From positions 62,001 to 126,000 of the forward strand of contig NZ_JAUQSZ010000004.1 in NCBI RefSeq assembly GCF_030580995.1: DNA of 64,000 nucleotides, in the 5' to 3' direction. The stretch is from Sphingomonas immobilis. Lineage in GTDB: Bacteria > Pseudomonadota > Alphaproteobacteria > Sphingomonadales > Sphingomonadaceae. The position numbers and the translations under genes are program-made. Positions 1-8,275 of this stretch are shown here, one piece after another (positions within the stretch are counted from its first letter, which is position 1; each line of letters starts with the position of its first letter). Below the pieces are notes generated by a model that saw only the letters and a program-made list of their open reading frames with translations, did not search any database and was not told where the DNA came from.

Positions 1-407
1 ATGATCGATTGCGAGGCGGGATAGGCACCCGCCTCGCCACCCGCCACGCCCATGCGCGCGATGATCAACTGTACATAGGAGGTGACGATGCCGCAGGCGG
101 CCGTCGCGACGCTCCACACCGCCAGGCAGATCGCGATCAGCGTGCGGCGGTTGCCGCGGTCGGCAATGCGCGCGAGCGGAAAGCCGGCGGTGACGTAGAA
201 AGCCGCGAAGGCGACGCCCGACAGCAGGCCCATCGCCGTATCGGTGACTTTCAGGTCTTCCTTGATCGGCTCGAGCAGGATCGCCAGAATCTGACGGTCG
301 ATGAAATTGAAGATCCCGACAAGGCAGAGGATGAAGAGGACGTAGTGGCGTCGCCGCGGTGTCCAAAAGGCGTGCGCGCGCGACGTATCGCTCTCGTTGC
401 TCTCCAC
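1..407 (-). CDS. MFS transporter, N-terminal part (cut by window edge)
   Basis: The leftward frame reads RRHYVLFILCLVGIFNFIDR, then LEPIKEDLKVTDTAMG and ADRGNRRTLIA. This is the first membrane helix and cytoplasmic loop of a major facilitator of the spinster/aromatic-acid type, and it resembles the MFS protein at 31025. About 135 residues are visible and the rest lies outside the window. I chose the GTG at 407 because GGGAGAGA sits just upstream. Family is clear; substrate is unknown. Confidence 0.82.
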   Translation of the reverse strand, partial: MESNESDTSRAHAFWTPRRRHYVLFILCLVGIFNFIDRQILAILLEPIKEDLKVTDTAMGLLSGVAFAAFYVTAGFPLARIADRGNRRTLIAICLAVWSVATAACGIVTSYVQLIIARMGVAGGEAGAYPASQSI

Positions 408-807
408 AATTCTCTCCCGGTCGTTGTTGCCGCCAAGCAACCACGCCGCGTCACGATGGGCAAGGCCAAGTTGAGCGCACGGCCATATTCGAACGCTCTG
501 AGCGGTACGCATCCGGCAATAGAGACGCTGCTGCGCGGGGCCGATGCGGTATCCGCGAGGGCGAGCCGGTGCTCGTGCAGTCGCGGCAGTTCGGTGCCCT
601 GTGGCTGTCTCTCGGCACGAAGACTCTTTCACACGGTTCGGCGCCAGTGCTTTCGGTAGCTGAATTGATCGACGGAAATCTTGAGCGTCGTTGCCGCCGG
701 CTGCCACGTTGCTCTAACAAGATCGCTTCCCGCTTTGGCGTGGCACAGATCCAGGTCGAGGCACTGCTCGTGCGCATCGATACGGACATCGAAGTGAAAG
801 GCGAATA
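408..807. other. 400-bp stretch without an intact gene
   Basis: It lies between the leftward MFS gene and the rightward MaoC gene. I see no promoter of good consensus and no RNA gene. Its right half contains the remnant described at 551-808. Confidence 0.5.
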
Positions 808-808
808 A
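551..808 (+). pseudogene. Possible 3' remnant of a gene upstream of the MaoC gene
   Basis: This frame has no start codon. Parts of it show the strong G/C third-position bias of real genes here (around IREGEPVLVQSRQFGALWLS and again VAQIQVEALLVRID), while the middle does not. It ends in TAA overlapping the MaoC start (TAATG), as coupled genes do elsewhere in the window. I do not recognise a family. It may be a decayed or recombined gene, or chance. Confidence 0.3.
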
Positions 809-1263
809 TGGCAGGCAGGCATTTCGACGAATGGCGGGTTGGCGACCGGCTCGAGCATGAGATCCGTCGCACCGTCACCGAAACCGACAATCTGCTCTTC
901 TCGGTGATGACGCACAATCCGCAGCCGCTGCACCTCGATATCGAGGCGGCGAAGGCGAGCGAGTTCGGCCAGATCCTCGTCAACGGCACCTTCACCTTCG
1001 CGCTGATGATCGGACTTACGATCAGCGACACGACGCTTGGCACGCTGATCGCGAACCTGGGTTACGACAAGCTGGTGATGCCGAAGCCCGTGTTTCTCGG
1101 CGACACAATGCGCGCGACCAGCGAGGTAAGCGATCTGCGCGCAAGCAACTCCCGACCGGGTGCAGGCGTCGTCACCTTCGCGCACACCCTGCTCAACCAG
1201 CGCGACGAGATCGTGTGCAGGTGTCTGCGCATGGCGATGGTCAAGAAGCGGCCGGAGGCGTGA
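808..1263 (+). CDS. MaoC-like dehydratase (hot-dog fold)
   Basis: This 151-residue protein has the single hot-dog layout of (R)-specific enoyl-CoA hydratases and mesaconyl-CoA hydratases. It starts FDEWRVGDRLEHEIRRTVTE, and NPQPLHLD near residues 37-44 carries the family's conserved Asn and His positions, followed by LVNGTFTFAL. It would add water across the double bond of a CoA ester in the cytoplasm. The ATG overlaps the preceding stop (TAATG). Its neighbours on both sides look broken, so the original operon may have been lost. Confidence 0.85.
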   Translation: MAGRHFDEWRVGDRLEHEIRRTVTETDNLLFSVMTHNPQPLHLDIEAAKASEFGQILVNGTFTFALMIGLTISDTTLGTLIANLGYDKLVMPKPVFLGDTMRATSEVSDLRASNSRPGAGVVTFAHTLLNQRDEIVCRCLRMAMVKKRPEA

Positions 1264-1264
1264 C

Positions 1265-1357
1265 ATGACCGATGCCGCTCTGTTCCAACGCCGCCACTCT
1301 GTCGAAAAGGACGGCGCGCAGTCCGTTCTCTGGCGGTCTGTCCTACGAGGCGCGTAG
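1265..1357 (+). pseudogene. Possible 5' remnant of a gene downstream of the MaoC gene
   Basis: An ATG preceded by a good ribosome binding site (GGAGG, 1254-1258) opens a frame of only 30 residues, MTDAALFQRRHSVEKDGAQS then a stop at 1357. A strong initiation region leading into so short a frame, right after the MaoC stop, suggests the start of a lost CoA-ester gene. The remaining bases up to 1461 show no coding signal I trust. Confidence 0.25.
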
Positions 1358-1461
1358 GCCGCTGCCGTTTGCGGAGCGTATCACTGCGTTGCGCAAGCCT
1401 GAGGTAGGCGACCGAGGCGATCGCCGCCTGAACGGGCGCGACGAGTCCAACGCGCGGCGCG

Positions 1462-2112
1462 TCAGAACTCGACTTCGAGCTCCTCCATCTCGTCGGGCTC
1501 TTTCTCCGCCGCGGCGATCCATTCCTGCACCGGCGCCCAGGCCATGATCGTGTCGCGGTACGCGGCGGCGGCGGTCGGCAGCGCGACATTGTACGTCACG
1601 AATCGCGTCGCGACCGGCGCGTACATCGCATCGGCGACGGTCGGTTTCGTCCCGAACAGGAAAGGCCCGCCGTAGCGCGCGAGGCAATCCTGCCAGATCT
1701 CTACGATACGTTCGATATCGGGGCGCGCGCCGGAGAAGATCTTGAAGCTCTCGTGGCGGACGCGCAGGTTCATCGGCAGGGCGGAACGGAGGTTGTAGAA
1801 GCCCGAATGCACCTCGCCCGCGATTGCGCGGCAATGCGCGCGCTGGACGAGATCGACGGGGTACATGCCGGCTTCGGGATATTTCTCATTGAGATAGCCC
1901 GCGATCGCCAGCGTATCCCAGACGCTGACGGCATCGTCGGTGAGGCGCGGTACACGCACCGAGGGTGATAGCAGCAGCAGCTCCGCGCGCGTACTCGCGT
2001 CCACGGGCACCATCTCTTCAGCGAAATCGATGCCGGCCAGGCGGCACAACAGCCATCCGCGCAGCGACCAGGACGAATAGTTCTTGCTGGAAAGCGTCAA
2101 AATCGCGGTCAT
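1462..2112 (-). CDS. Glutathione S-transferase
   Basis: 216 residues. The N-terminal thioredoxin-like domain starts MTAILTLSSKNYSSWSLRGW, has the cis-proline segment SVRVPRL and the Glu/Asp-Ser-like SVWDTLAIAGYL. An all-helical C-terminal domain follows, with FLFGTKPTVADAMYAPVATR, the N-capping motif of GSTs. It would conjugate or reduce with glutathione in the cytoplasm. I chose the ATG at 2112 over an upstream frame start because GGAGG lies 6 bases before it. Single gene, divergent from the depolymerase. Confidence 0.9.
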   Translation of the reverse strand: MTAILTLSSKNYSSWSLRGWLLCRLAGIDFAEEMVPVDASTRAELLLLSPSVRVPRLTDDAVSVWDTLAIAGYLNEKYPEAGMYPVDLVQRAHCRAIAGEVHSGFYNLRSALPMNLRVRHESFKIFSGARPDIERIVEIWQDCLARYGGPFLFGTKPTVADAMYAPVATRFVTYNVALPTAAAAYRDTIMAWAPVQEWIAAAEKEPDEMEELEVEF

Positions 2113-2203
2113 GCATCCCTCCGCGGGAACCATGCGCGCAAACATTCTATGGTGCAATGCGGCATTGCGTGTTTAAGAGATATCGATTGGTTCGAAGAGG
2201 GGC

Positions 2204-3421
2204 GTGGGGTTGGCGAATCTGTACGGCGCATATCAGGCATGGTCTGACATGATGGCGCCCGCGCGGTACGGCGCGCAGGTGATGCTGGACAACCGCTGGG
2301 CCTGGGAGGCGGGGCCGCTCGGCAGCCGTTTCGCGGCGCTGGCGCACGTGCTCGCCGAGACCAAGCTGACTCACAAGGAGCCCCCGTTCGGCATCGCCCA
2401 GGTCCAGTCGGGCAACCGGTTGCTCGACGTGCGCGAGGAGGTCGTCTTCTCGCTGCCGTTCGGCAACCTGCTGCACTTTGCCAAGGACGATAGCGAACCC
2501 AAGCCCAAGGTGCTGGTGGTGGTGCCGCTGTCGGGGCATTTCGCCACGCTGCTGCGCAACACCGTGGAGACGCTGCTGCGCGACCACGACGTCTACATCA
2601 CCGACTGGGTCAACGCGCGCGACGTGCCGGTGTCGGCGGGCAGTTTCGGCTTCGATGACTATGTCGCCTATGTTATCCGCTTCCTGGAGGAGATGGGACC
2701 GGGCGCGAACATCGTCGCCGTGTGCCAGCCGTGCGTCCATGCGCTCGCCGCGGTGGCGGTGATGGCGGCGGACGATCATCCGTGCCAGCCGCGCTCGATG
2801 ACGCTGATGGGCGGGCCCGTCGACACCCGCATCTCGCCGACCGTCGTCAACGATCTGGCGATGACCAAGCCGATCGAGTGGTTCCGCGACAACCTCATCT
2901 CCACCGTGCCGCTGCGCTACAAGGGGCGCGGACGGAAAGTGTATCCCGGCTTCATGCAGCTCACCGCCTTCATGTCGATGAACATGGGCCGCCACATGGC
3001 GCAGCACATCGCGCTGTATCAGAGCTATGCCGACGGCGAGGACGACAAGGCGCAGGGCATCCGCGACTTCTACGACGAATATTTCGCGGTGCTCGACCTG
3101 ACGGCCGAATTCTATCTGGAGACGGTCGACCGTGTGTTCCAGCGCACTTTGCTGGCCAAGGGCGAGCTGACGTACAAGGGCGCGCCGGTGCAGCCGGACA
3201 AGATCCGCAAGACCGCGCTGCTGACCGTCGAGGGCGAGCGCGACGACATCTGCGCGGTCGGCCAGACGGCGGCGGCGCACGATCTCTGCTCGTCGCTGCG
3301 CCCGCATCTGAAGCGCCATCATCTGCAGCCGGGCGTCGGCCACTACGGCGTGTTCAGCGGCAGCAAATGGGAACGCCAGATCTATCCGCAGATCCGCAGC
3401 CTGATCCTCGCGGTCCAGTAG
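2204..3421 (+). CDS. phaZ: Intracellular polyhydroxyalkanoate depolymerase
   Basis: 405 residues, the usual length of the PhaZ intracellular depolymerase family, which mobilises stored PHB granules. The nucleophile in this family is a cysteine, and the segment IVAVCQPCVHAL (Cys about 174) matches its lipase-box-like site. The C-terminal GVGHYGVFSGSKWE carries the catalytic His, and the central YITDWVNARDVP is typical. The start is a GTG. It is alone, with no synthase or phasin nearby, and no product gene in the window ties it to a pathway. Confidence 0.92.
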   Translation: MGLANLYGAYQAWSDMMAPARYGAQVMLDNRWAWEAGPLGSRFAALAHVLAETKLTHKEPPFGIAQVQSGNRLLDVREEVVFSLPFGNLLHFAKDDSEPKPKVLVVVPLSGHFATLLRNTVETLLRDHDVYITDWVNARDVPVSAGSFGFDDYVAYVIRFLEEMGPGANIVAVCQPCVHALAAVAVMAADDHPCQPRSMTLMGGPVDTRISPTVVNDLAMTKPIEWFRDNLISTVPLRYKGRGRKVYPGFMQLTAFMSMNMGRHMAQHIALYQSYADGEDDKAQGIRDFYDEYFAVLDLTAEFYLETVDRVFQRTLLAKGELTYKGAPVQPDKIRKTALLTVEGERDDICAVGQTAAAHDLCSSLRPHLKRHHLQPGVGHYGVFSGSKWERQIYPQIRSLILAVQ

Positions 3422-3477
3422 CCAAGACTTAACATAAGAAATATTATCGGACTTGACGGTCGCTGCGGTCGGTGGCG

Positions 3478-5160
3478 TCAAGTCGCGGTGATCGGCAGCA
3501 CTTCAGAGCGGCCCGCATCCGGCGCGTCCTCTTTCCAGCGTACAGAACCGAACGGCCGCTCGAGCATCCGCCGCACGCGCAGCGGGCCTTCGCCGCGGTG
3601 GTAGCTTTCTGCGACCTGCTGAATTTCGATTTCACCCGCGGTGTGGCGGCTGCGCAGGCGGAGGTAGTCGAGCCAGGTCGGGCAATGGAAGCGTTCGGTC
3701 CACAAGGTCGGATCGGCGATGTCGCGCGCGATCGACCAGTCGTAGGCGCCGTTGCGGTGGCGCGTGAGCTGCACCTTCTGCATCACGCCGTAGAAAGCGC
3801 GCGCTTCCTCCATCGACACGCAATATTCGACCTCGACCACGATCGGCCCGCTGCGCGCGGTGAGCGCCAGCGCGCTTTCGGGCGCGCCGAGATCGATCGC
3901 CTCCTTGTCGTCGTCGACCTCCGCCGGCATCCGCAGCCAGCGCGCGAGCAAAGGCGTCAGCGCCATCATCGCCGCCGAGGCGAGCAGCGCGGTCGAGACG
4001 CCGTACCCTTGCGCGACATGGCCCCACAGCCAGCTGCCGATCGCGATGCCGCCGGCGATCGCCGCCTGGAACGCCGCCAGCGTCCGCCCCGCCACCCAGC
4101 GCGGCGCGGAAAGCTGAATGCCGATGTTGAAGATCGTGACGCTGACCATCCAGGCGGCGCCCGCCGCGACCAGCACCAGCGCGGTGAGCGCGAGCCACGG
4201 GCTCAGCGCCTCGGTGGTGATCGCGATCGCCATCACCACCGCGCACAGGCTTACCGCCTGCTCGCTGCTCAACCGGTTGCGGACGGTGTTGATGTTGAGC
4301 GCGCCGGCGACCGCGCCGATCCCGAAGGCGCCGAGGATGAGGCCGTAGGTTTCGGCGCTGCCGCCCAGCAGATCGCGCGCAACGAGCGGCATCAGCGCCG
4401 ACACCGACCCCCCCGCCACGCCCGTCGCCGCCGTCCGCCACAGGACGACGCGGATCGAGGGCGAATGGATGACGTAGCGGAAGCCGGAGGTGATCGCGCG
4501 ATCGAGCCGTTCGGGCGGCAGCCGCGCGGGCACGGCGACGCGCCGCCACAGGATCAGCACGATGAGCAGCGGGACGTAGAGCACGGCGTTGGCGCAGAAG
4601 GCCGCCACCGCGCCCGCCGCCGCGACGATGATGCCGCCGATCGCGGGGCCGAAGCTGCGCGCGATATTGTAGCTGATCGAATTGAGCGCGACCGCCTGCG
4701 GCAGCGTGTGCGGCGGCACCTGTTCACTGACCGACGACTGCCAGGCGGGGCCGAACAGCGCCATGCCGGTGCCGATCAGGAAGCAGAAGCCGAGCAGCGA
4801 CCAGGGCGACGCGAGGTTCGCCGCCGTCACCAGCGTCAGCGCGGTCGCGCCCGCGAGCGAGACCGAGAGCGCGAAGATGCCGACCTTGCGGCGATCGTAC
4901 ATATCGGCGATCGCGCCGGCCGGGATCGATACCAGCATGATCGGCAGCATCAGCGCGGTCTGCACCAGCGCGACCATCGACACGTCGGTGGTAAGCTGCG
5001 TCATCGACCAGGCCGCGCCGACCGCCTGGATCATCAGGCCGAGGTTGGAGAGCAGGCTCGCGCTCCAGATGCGGCGGAACAGCGGCGTGCGCAACGGCTC
5101 GCCGATGCCGCCGGGGCGCGGTGCGGGCGCGGCCTGTGTACCCTGGTCCGGTTGGGCCAT
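3478..5160 (-). CDS. MFS exporter (DUF894/MFS_3 type) with C-terminal extension
   Basis: 560 residues. The first about 410 form a twelve-helix MFS_3 transporter of the EntS type (MYDRRKVG loop after helix 2; LFGPAWQSSVSEQVPP before helix 5). The last about 130 residues (VVEVEYCVSMEEARAFYGVM through WTERFHCPTWLDYLRLR) are soluble and look like the antibiotic-biosynthesis-monooxygenase-type domain often fused to this group. I chose the ATG at 5160 because GAAAGGACC precedes it; a GTG 24 bases upstream has no such site. Its gap to the TetR gene is about 40 bases, so it may follow that gene in one transcript. Substrate unknown. Confidence 0.88.
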   Translation of the reverse strand: MAQPDQGTQAAPAPRPGGIGEPLRTPLFRRIWSASLLSNLGLMIQAVGAAWSMTQLTTDVSMVALVQTALMLPIMLVSIPAGAIADMYDRRKVGIFALSVSLAGATALTLVTAANLASPWSLLGFCFLIGTGMALFGPAWQSSVSEQVPPHTLPQAVALNSISYNIARSFGPAIGGIIVAAAGAVAAFCANAVLYVPLLIVLILWRRVAVPARLPPERLDRAITSGFRYVIHSPSIRVVLWRTAATGVAGGSVSALMPLVARDLLGGSAETYGLILGAFGIGAVAGALNINTVRNRLSSEQAVSLCAVVMAIAITTEALSPWLALTALVLVAAGAAWMVSVTIFNIGIQLSAPRWVAGRTLAAFQAAIAGGIAIGSWLWGHVAQGYGVSTALLASAAMMALTPLLARWLRMPAEVDDDKEAIDLGAPESALALTARSGPIVVEVEYCVSMEEARAFYGVMQKVQLTRHRNGAYDWSIARDIADPTLWTERFHCPTWLDYLRLRSRHTAGEIEIQQVAESYHRGEGPLRVRRMLERPFGSVRWKEDAPDAGRSEVLPITAT

Positions 5161-5199
5161 GTTGGTCCTTTCGATCCTCTTCACGGCCTCAATGACGCA

Positions 5200-5838
5200 T
5201 TATCGCCGCGGATTCGACAGCCCATCGCAAAGAAAATCTACCAGCCCGGCCGCAATCTGCTCCACCGTCTGCGGCCCGTCCTGCCGGTGCCAGTGCGAGG
5301 GCCAGTTGAGCGCGCCCGCGATCGCGAACGCCGCCAGCCGCGTATCGGCGGCCCGCGCCGACCCGTCGGCCACCGCCGCATCGATCATCGCGCGCAGCGC
5401 GGCGTCGATCTCCGACTTCAACGCGCGGAAGCGCGCGCGCATCGGCACGGAGAGCGTATCGTCGCCGATCCGCACCACGCCGCGCCCGAAATCGTCCATC
5501 ATGATCGCGGCATAGCGCAGCAGGAAGGCACGCAGCCGGTCGAGCCCGGTGCCCGGCTGCGCCGCCGCATCCGCGGCGGCGGCGTGAAGCTGCTCCACGC
5601 CGATCCGCACGCATTCGAACGCGACCTGATCCTTGTTGCCGAGATAATGATATATGACGGGCTTGGTCACGCCGAGGCTCGCCGCGACCTCCTCGAGCGA
5701 GGTTGCGTGAAAGCCGCGTTCGTTGAACAGATGCACCGCCGCGCGCAGCAGCGCGATGCGCTTTTCCGACCGTTCGGCCTCGCGATCCGTGTCCGATTTG
5801 AAAGGGGAAGCCCGGCTGTTGGGAGAGGCGGCTGGCAT
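5200..5838 (-). CDS. TetR/AcrR family regulator
   Basis: 212 residues. An N-terminal TetR helix-turn-helix (RIALLRAAVHLFNERGFHAT then VAASLGVTKPVIYHYLGNKD) is followed by an all-helical ligand domain. It lies head-to-head with the acyl-CoA dehydrogenase at 5912 and directly upstream of the MFS gene, so it plausibly controls both. The inverted repeat at 5861-5885 is a candidate operator. The start at 5838 (MPAASPN) is preferred over an upstream frame start; the ribosome site is only moderate. Confidence 0.9.
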   Translation of the reverse strand: MPAASPNSRASPFKSDTDREAERSEKRIALLRAAVHLFNERGFHATSLEEVAASLGVTKPVIYHYLGNKDQVAFECVRIGVEQLHAAAADAAAQPGTGLDRLRAFLLRYAAIMMDDFGRGVVRIGDDTLSVPMRARFRALKSEIDAALRAMIDAAVADGSARAADTRLAAFAIAGALNWPSHWHRQDGPQTVEQIAAGLVDFLCDGLSNPRR

Positions 5839-5860
5839 GGTGCAACCTTGACACGGATGG

Positions 5861-5885
5861 CCGCCGGGTGGCAACTACCCGCCGG
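5861..5885. promoter_or_regulatory. Inverted repeat, candidate TetR operator
   Basis: CCGCCGGGT and ACCCGCCGG face each other across a 7-base spacer (one mismatched pair per arm). The repeat ends directly before TATAAT (5886-5891), a perfect -10 box pointing at the acyl-CoA dehydrogenase. A protein bound here would cover the -35 region. Inference from position; not tested. Confidence 0.4.
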
Positions 5886-5911
5886 TATAATATATTCCGA
5901 GGCGTAGATTC

Positions 5912-7039
5912 ATGGTGCTTTCCGACGTCCAATCCGCCATCCGGGATGCGGTTCGCGACTTTGCGCAGGAGCAGATCCGGCCCAACAGCGCGGCCTATGA
6001 ACAGGCCGGCGGCTATCCGCCCGCGCTGTTCACCGAACTCGCCGGACTGGGACTGATGGGCATGACCGCGCCCGAGGCGGTGGGCGGTGCCGAGGCGGAC
6101 TATGTATCCTATGCGCTCGCGCTGATCGAGGTGGCGGCGGCCGACGGTGCCCTGTCGACGATCGTGTCGATCCAGAACAGCATCATGGTGTCGGGCATCC
6201 TGCGCTATGGCAGCGAGGCGCAGAAGGCGCGTTTCCTGCCCGAATTGACGAGCGGGCGGATGATCGGTGCCTTCGCGCTGACCGAGAGCGACGCGGGATC
6301 GGACGCATCGGCGATCCGCACCCGCGCGACGCGCGTCGAGGGCGGGTGGAAGCTCAACGGATCCAAGCAGTTCATCACATCGGGCAAGATCGCCGGCGTG
6401 ACGATGGTGATCGCCGTCACCGATCCGGCGGCCGGCAAGAAGGGCATTTCCGCCTTCCTGGTCCCCACAAACCTGCCGGGCTATTCGGTCGACAAGGTCG
6501 AGCACAAGCTGGGCCAGAACGCCTCCGACACGTGCGCGCTGCGGTTCGAGGACGTGTTCCTCGACGAGTCGCTGCTGTTCGGGCCCGAGGGCGACGGCTA
6601 CCGCATCGCGCTGTCGAATCTCGAAGCGGGACGGATCGGCATCGCCGCGCAGTGCGTCGGCATGGCACAGGCCGCGCTGGAGATCGCCGTCGCCTATGCC
6701 AAGGACCGCGTGTCGATGGGCAAGGCGATTATGGAGCATCAGGCGGTGGGCTTCCGCCTTGCCGATCTCGCCGCGAAGCTGGAGGCGGCGCGACAGCTCG
6801 TCCTGCACGCGGCCGCCACCAAGGACGCGGCCCTTCCCGCGCTGACCGCCGCATCAATGGCCAAGCTGGTCGCATCCGAAACCGCCGAGGCGGTGTGTTC
6901 GGGGGCCCTTCAAACTTTGGGTGGCTATGGCTATCTGGAGGAATATTGCGTTGCAAAAATCTATCGTGACGTGCGCGTCTGCCAGATTTACGAGGGCACG
7001 TCGGACATCCAGCGGATGGTCATCGCCCGCTCTCTATAA
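5912..7039 (+). CDS. Acyl-CoA dehydrogenase
   Basis: 375 residues, normal for the family. The mixed-strand domain contains GAFALTESDAGSDASAIRTR and LNGSKQFIT, which bind FAD and acyl-CoA. The C-terminal YEGTSDIQRMVIARSL contains the catalytic glutamate (about E361), as in short-chain and butyryl-CoA dehydrogenases. It oxidises an acyl-CoA to the trans-2-enoyl-CoA and passes electrons to ETF. The thiolase follows after 12 bases, so the two are one operon. GAGG at 5899-5902 supports the start. Confidence 0.95.
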   Translation: MVLSDVQSAIRDAVRDFAQEQIRPNSAAYEQAGGYPPALFTELAGLGLMGMTAPEAVGGAEADYVSYALALIEVAAADGALSTIVSIQNSIMVSGILRYGSEAQKARFLPELTSGRMIGAFALTESDAGSDASAIRTRATRVEGGWKLNGSKQFITSGKIAGVTMVIAVTDPAAGKKGISAFLVPTNLPGYSVDKVEHKLGQNASDTCALRFEDVFLDESLLFGPEGDGYRIALSNLEAGRIGIAAQCVGMAQAALEIAVAYAKDRVSMGKAIMEHQAVGFRLADLAAKLEAARQLVLHAAATKDAALPALTAASMAKLVASETAEAVCSGALQTLGGYGYLEEYCVAKIYRDVRVCQIYEGTSDIQRMVIARSL

Positions 7040-7051
7040 GGTATCGATATC

Positions 7052-8236
7052 ATGAGTGAAGATCCTATCATCATTTCGAGCTACGCGCGCACGCCGATGG
7101 GCGGCTTCCAGGGCGCGCTGTCGGGCGTCACTGCGGTCGAGCTGGGCATCACGGCAGTGAAGGCCGCGGTCGAGCGGTCGAAGGTCGATCCCGCCGAGAT
7201 CGACCGCATCTACATGGGCTGCGTGCTGCCCGGTGCGCTCGGCCAGGCCCCTGCCCGCCAGGCCGCGCTCGGTGCCGGCCTCCCCAATTCGGTCGAGGCG
7301 ACCACCGTCAACAAGATGTGCGGATCGGGCATGCAGGCCGCGATCATGGGCGCGGAGGCGCTTGCCGCCGGCACCGCCGACGTCATCATCGCGGGCGGCA
7401 TGGAGAGCATGACCAACGCCCCCTTCATGATGGCCAAGCACCGCGCCGGCGCGCGCATCGGCCATGACGTGATCTACGATTCGATGATGTATGACGGCCT
7501 TGAGGACGCCTATGAAAAGGGCAAGCCGATGGGTGCCTTCGCCGAGGAGACGGCGCGCGAATATCAGTTCACCCGCGAGGTGATGGACGCCTATTCGATC
7601 GAGAGCCTGAAGCGCGCCAACGCCGCGATCGACAGCGGCGCGTTCGACGGCGAGGTGGTGCCCGTCACCGTCAAGGGCCGCGGCGGCGAGACCATCGTCA
7701 GCAAGGACGAACAGCCCGGCAACGCCAAGCCCGACAAGATCCCGTCGCTGAAGGCGGCCTTCGCCAAGGACGGCGCGATCACGGCGGCGACCTCGGCCTC
7801 GATCTCGGACGGTGCGGCCGCGCTGGTGCTGACGCGCACGAGCATCGCCGACAAGCTCGGGCTCAACAAGGAAGCCGTCATCGTCGCCACCGCCGCGCAC
7901 GCGCATGAGCCCGCGCGCTTCACGACCGCGCCGGTCAAGGCCATCCAGAAGGTGCTGGAAAAGGCCGGCTGGAGTGTCGCCGACGTCGATCTGTTCGAGG
8001 TCAACGAGGCGTTCGCGACCGTATCGATGATCGCGATGCACGAGCTGGCGATCCCGCACGAGAAGCTCAACGTCAATGGCGGGGCGACCGCGCTCGGCCA
8101 TCCGATCGGCGCGAGCGGCGCGCGCATCATCGCGACGCTGATCGCGGCGCTCAAGACCCGCGGCCTGAAGAAGGGCGTCGCGGCGCTGTGCATCGGCGGC
8201 GGCGAAGCGACCGCCGTCGCGCTCGAACTGATCTGA
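7052..8236 (+). CDS. Acetyl-CoA acetyltransferase (thiolase)
   Basis: 394 residues with all three thiolase catalytic residues: nucleophile Cys90 in VNKMCGSGMQ, His350 in NGGATALGHPIGASG, and Cys380 in ALCIGGGEATA. The GHPIGASGAR and CIGGGEA blocks place it in the acetyl-CoA C-acetyltransferase group (PhaA/AtoB-like). It cleaves or forms acetoacetyl-CoA or a longer 3-oxoacyl-CoA. Second gene of the operon with the acyl-CoA dehydrogenase; the operon ends at the hairpin at 8243-8273. Confidence 0.95.
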   Translation: MSEDPIIISSYARTPMGGFQGALSGVTAVELGITAVKAAVERSKVDPAEIDRIYMGCVLPGALGQAPARQAALGAGLPNSVEATTVNKMCGSGMQAAIMGAEALAAGTADVIIAGGMESMTNAPFMMAKHRAGARIGHDVIYDSMMYDGLEDAYEKGKPMGAFAEETAREYQFTREVMDAYSIESLKRANAAIDSGAFDGEVVPVTVKGRGGETIVSKDEQPGNAKPDKIPSLKAAFAKDGAITAATSASISDGAAALVLTRTSIADKLGLNKEAVIVATAAHAHEPARFTTAPVKAIQKVLEKAGWSVADVDLFEVNEAFATVSMIAMHELAIPHEKLNVNGGATALGHPIGASGARIIATLIAALKTRGLKKGVAALCIGGGEATAVALELI

Positions 8237-8242
8237 TCGATC

Positions 8243-8273
8243 CCCGCCTGTCGCGACCGGCGCGGCAGGCGGG
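8243..8273. terminator. Hairpin between convergent genes, likely bidirectional terminator
   Basis: CCCGCCTGTCGCG pairs with CGCGGCAGGCGGG (13 pairs, one a G-T wobble) around a 5-base loop. It fills the gap between the thiolase stop and the SDR stop. No long T run follows, so its strength is uncertain. Confidence 0.6.
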
Positions 8274-8275
8274 TC

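Noticed and set aside
3472-5907. Rightward open frame of about 810 codons opposite the MFS exporter
   Set aside because: Same low-complexity Arg/Asp/His composition; the leftward frame is a clear transporter.
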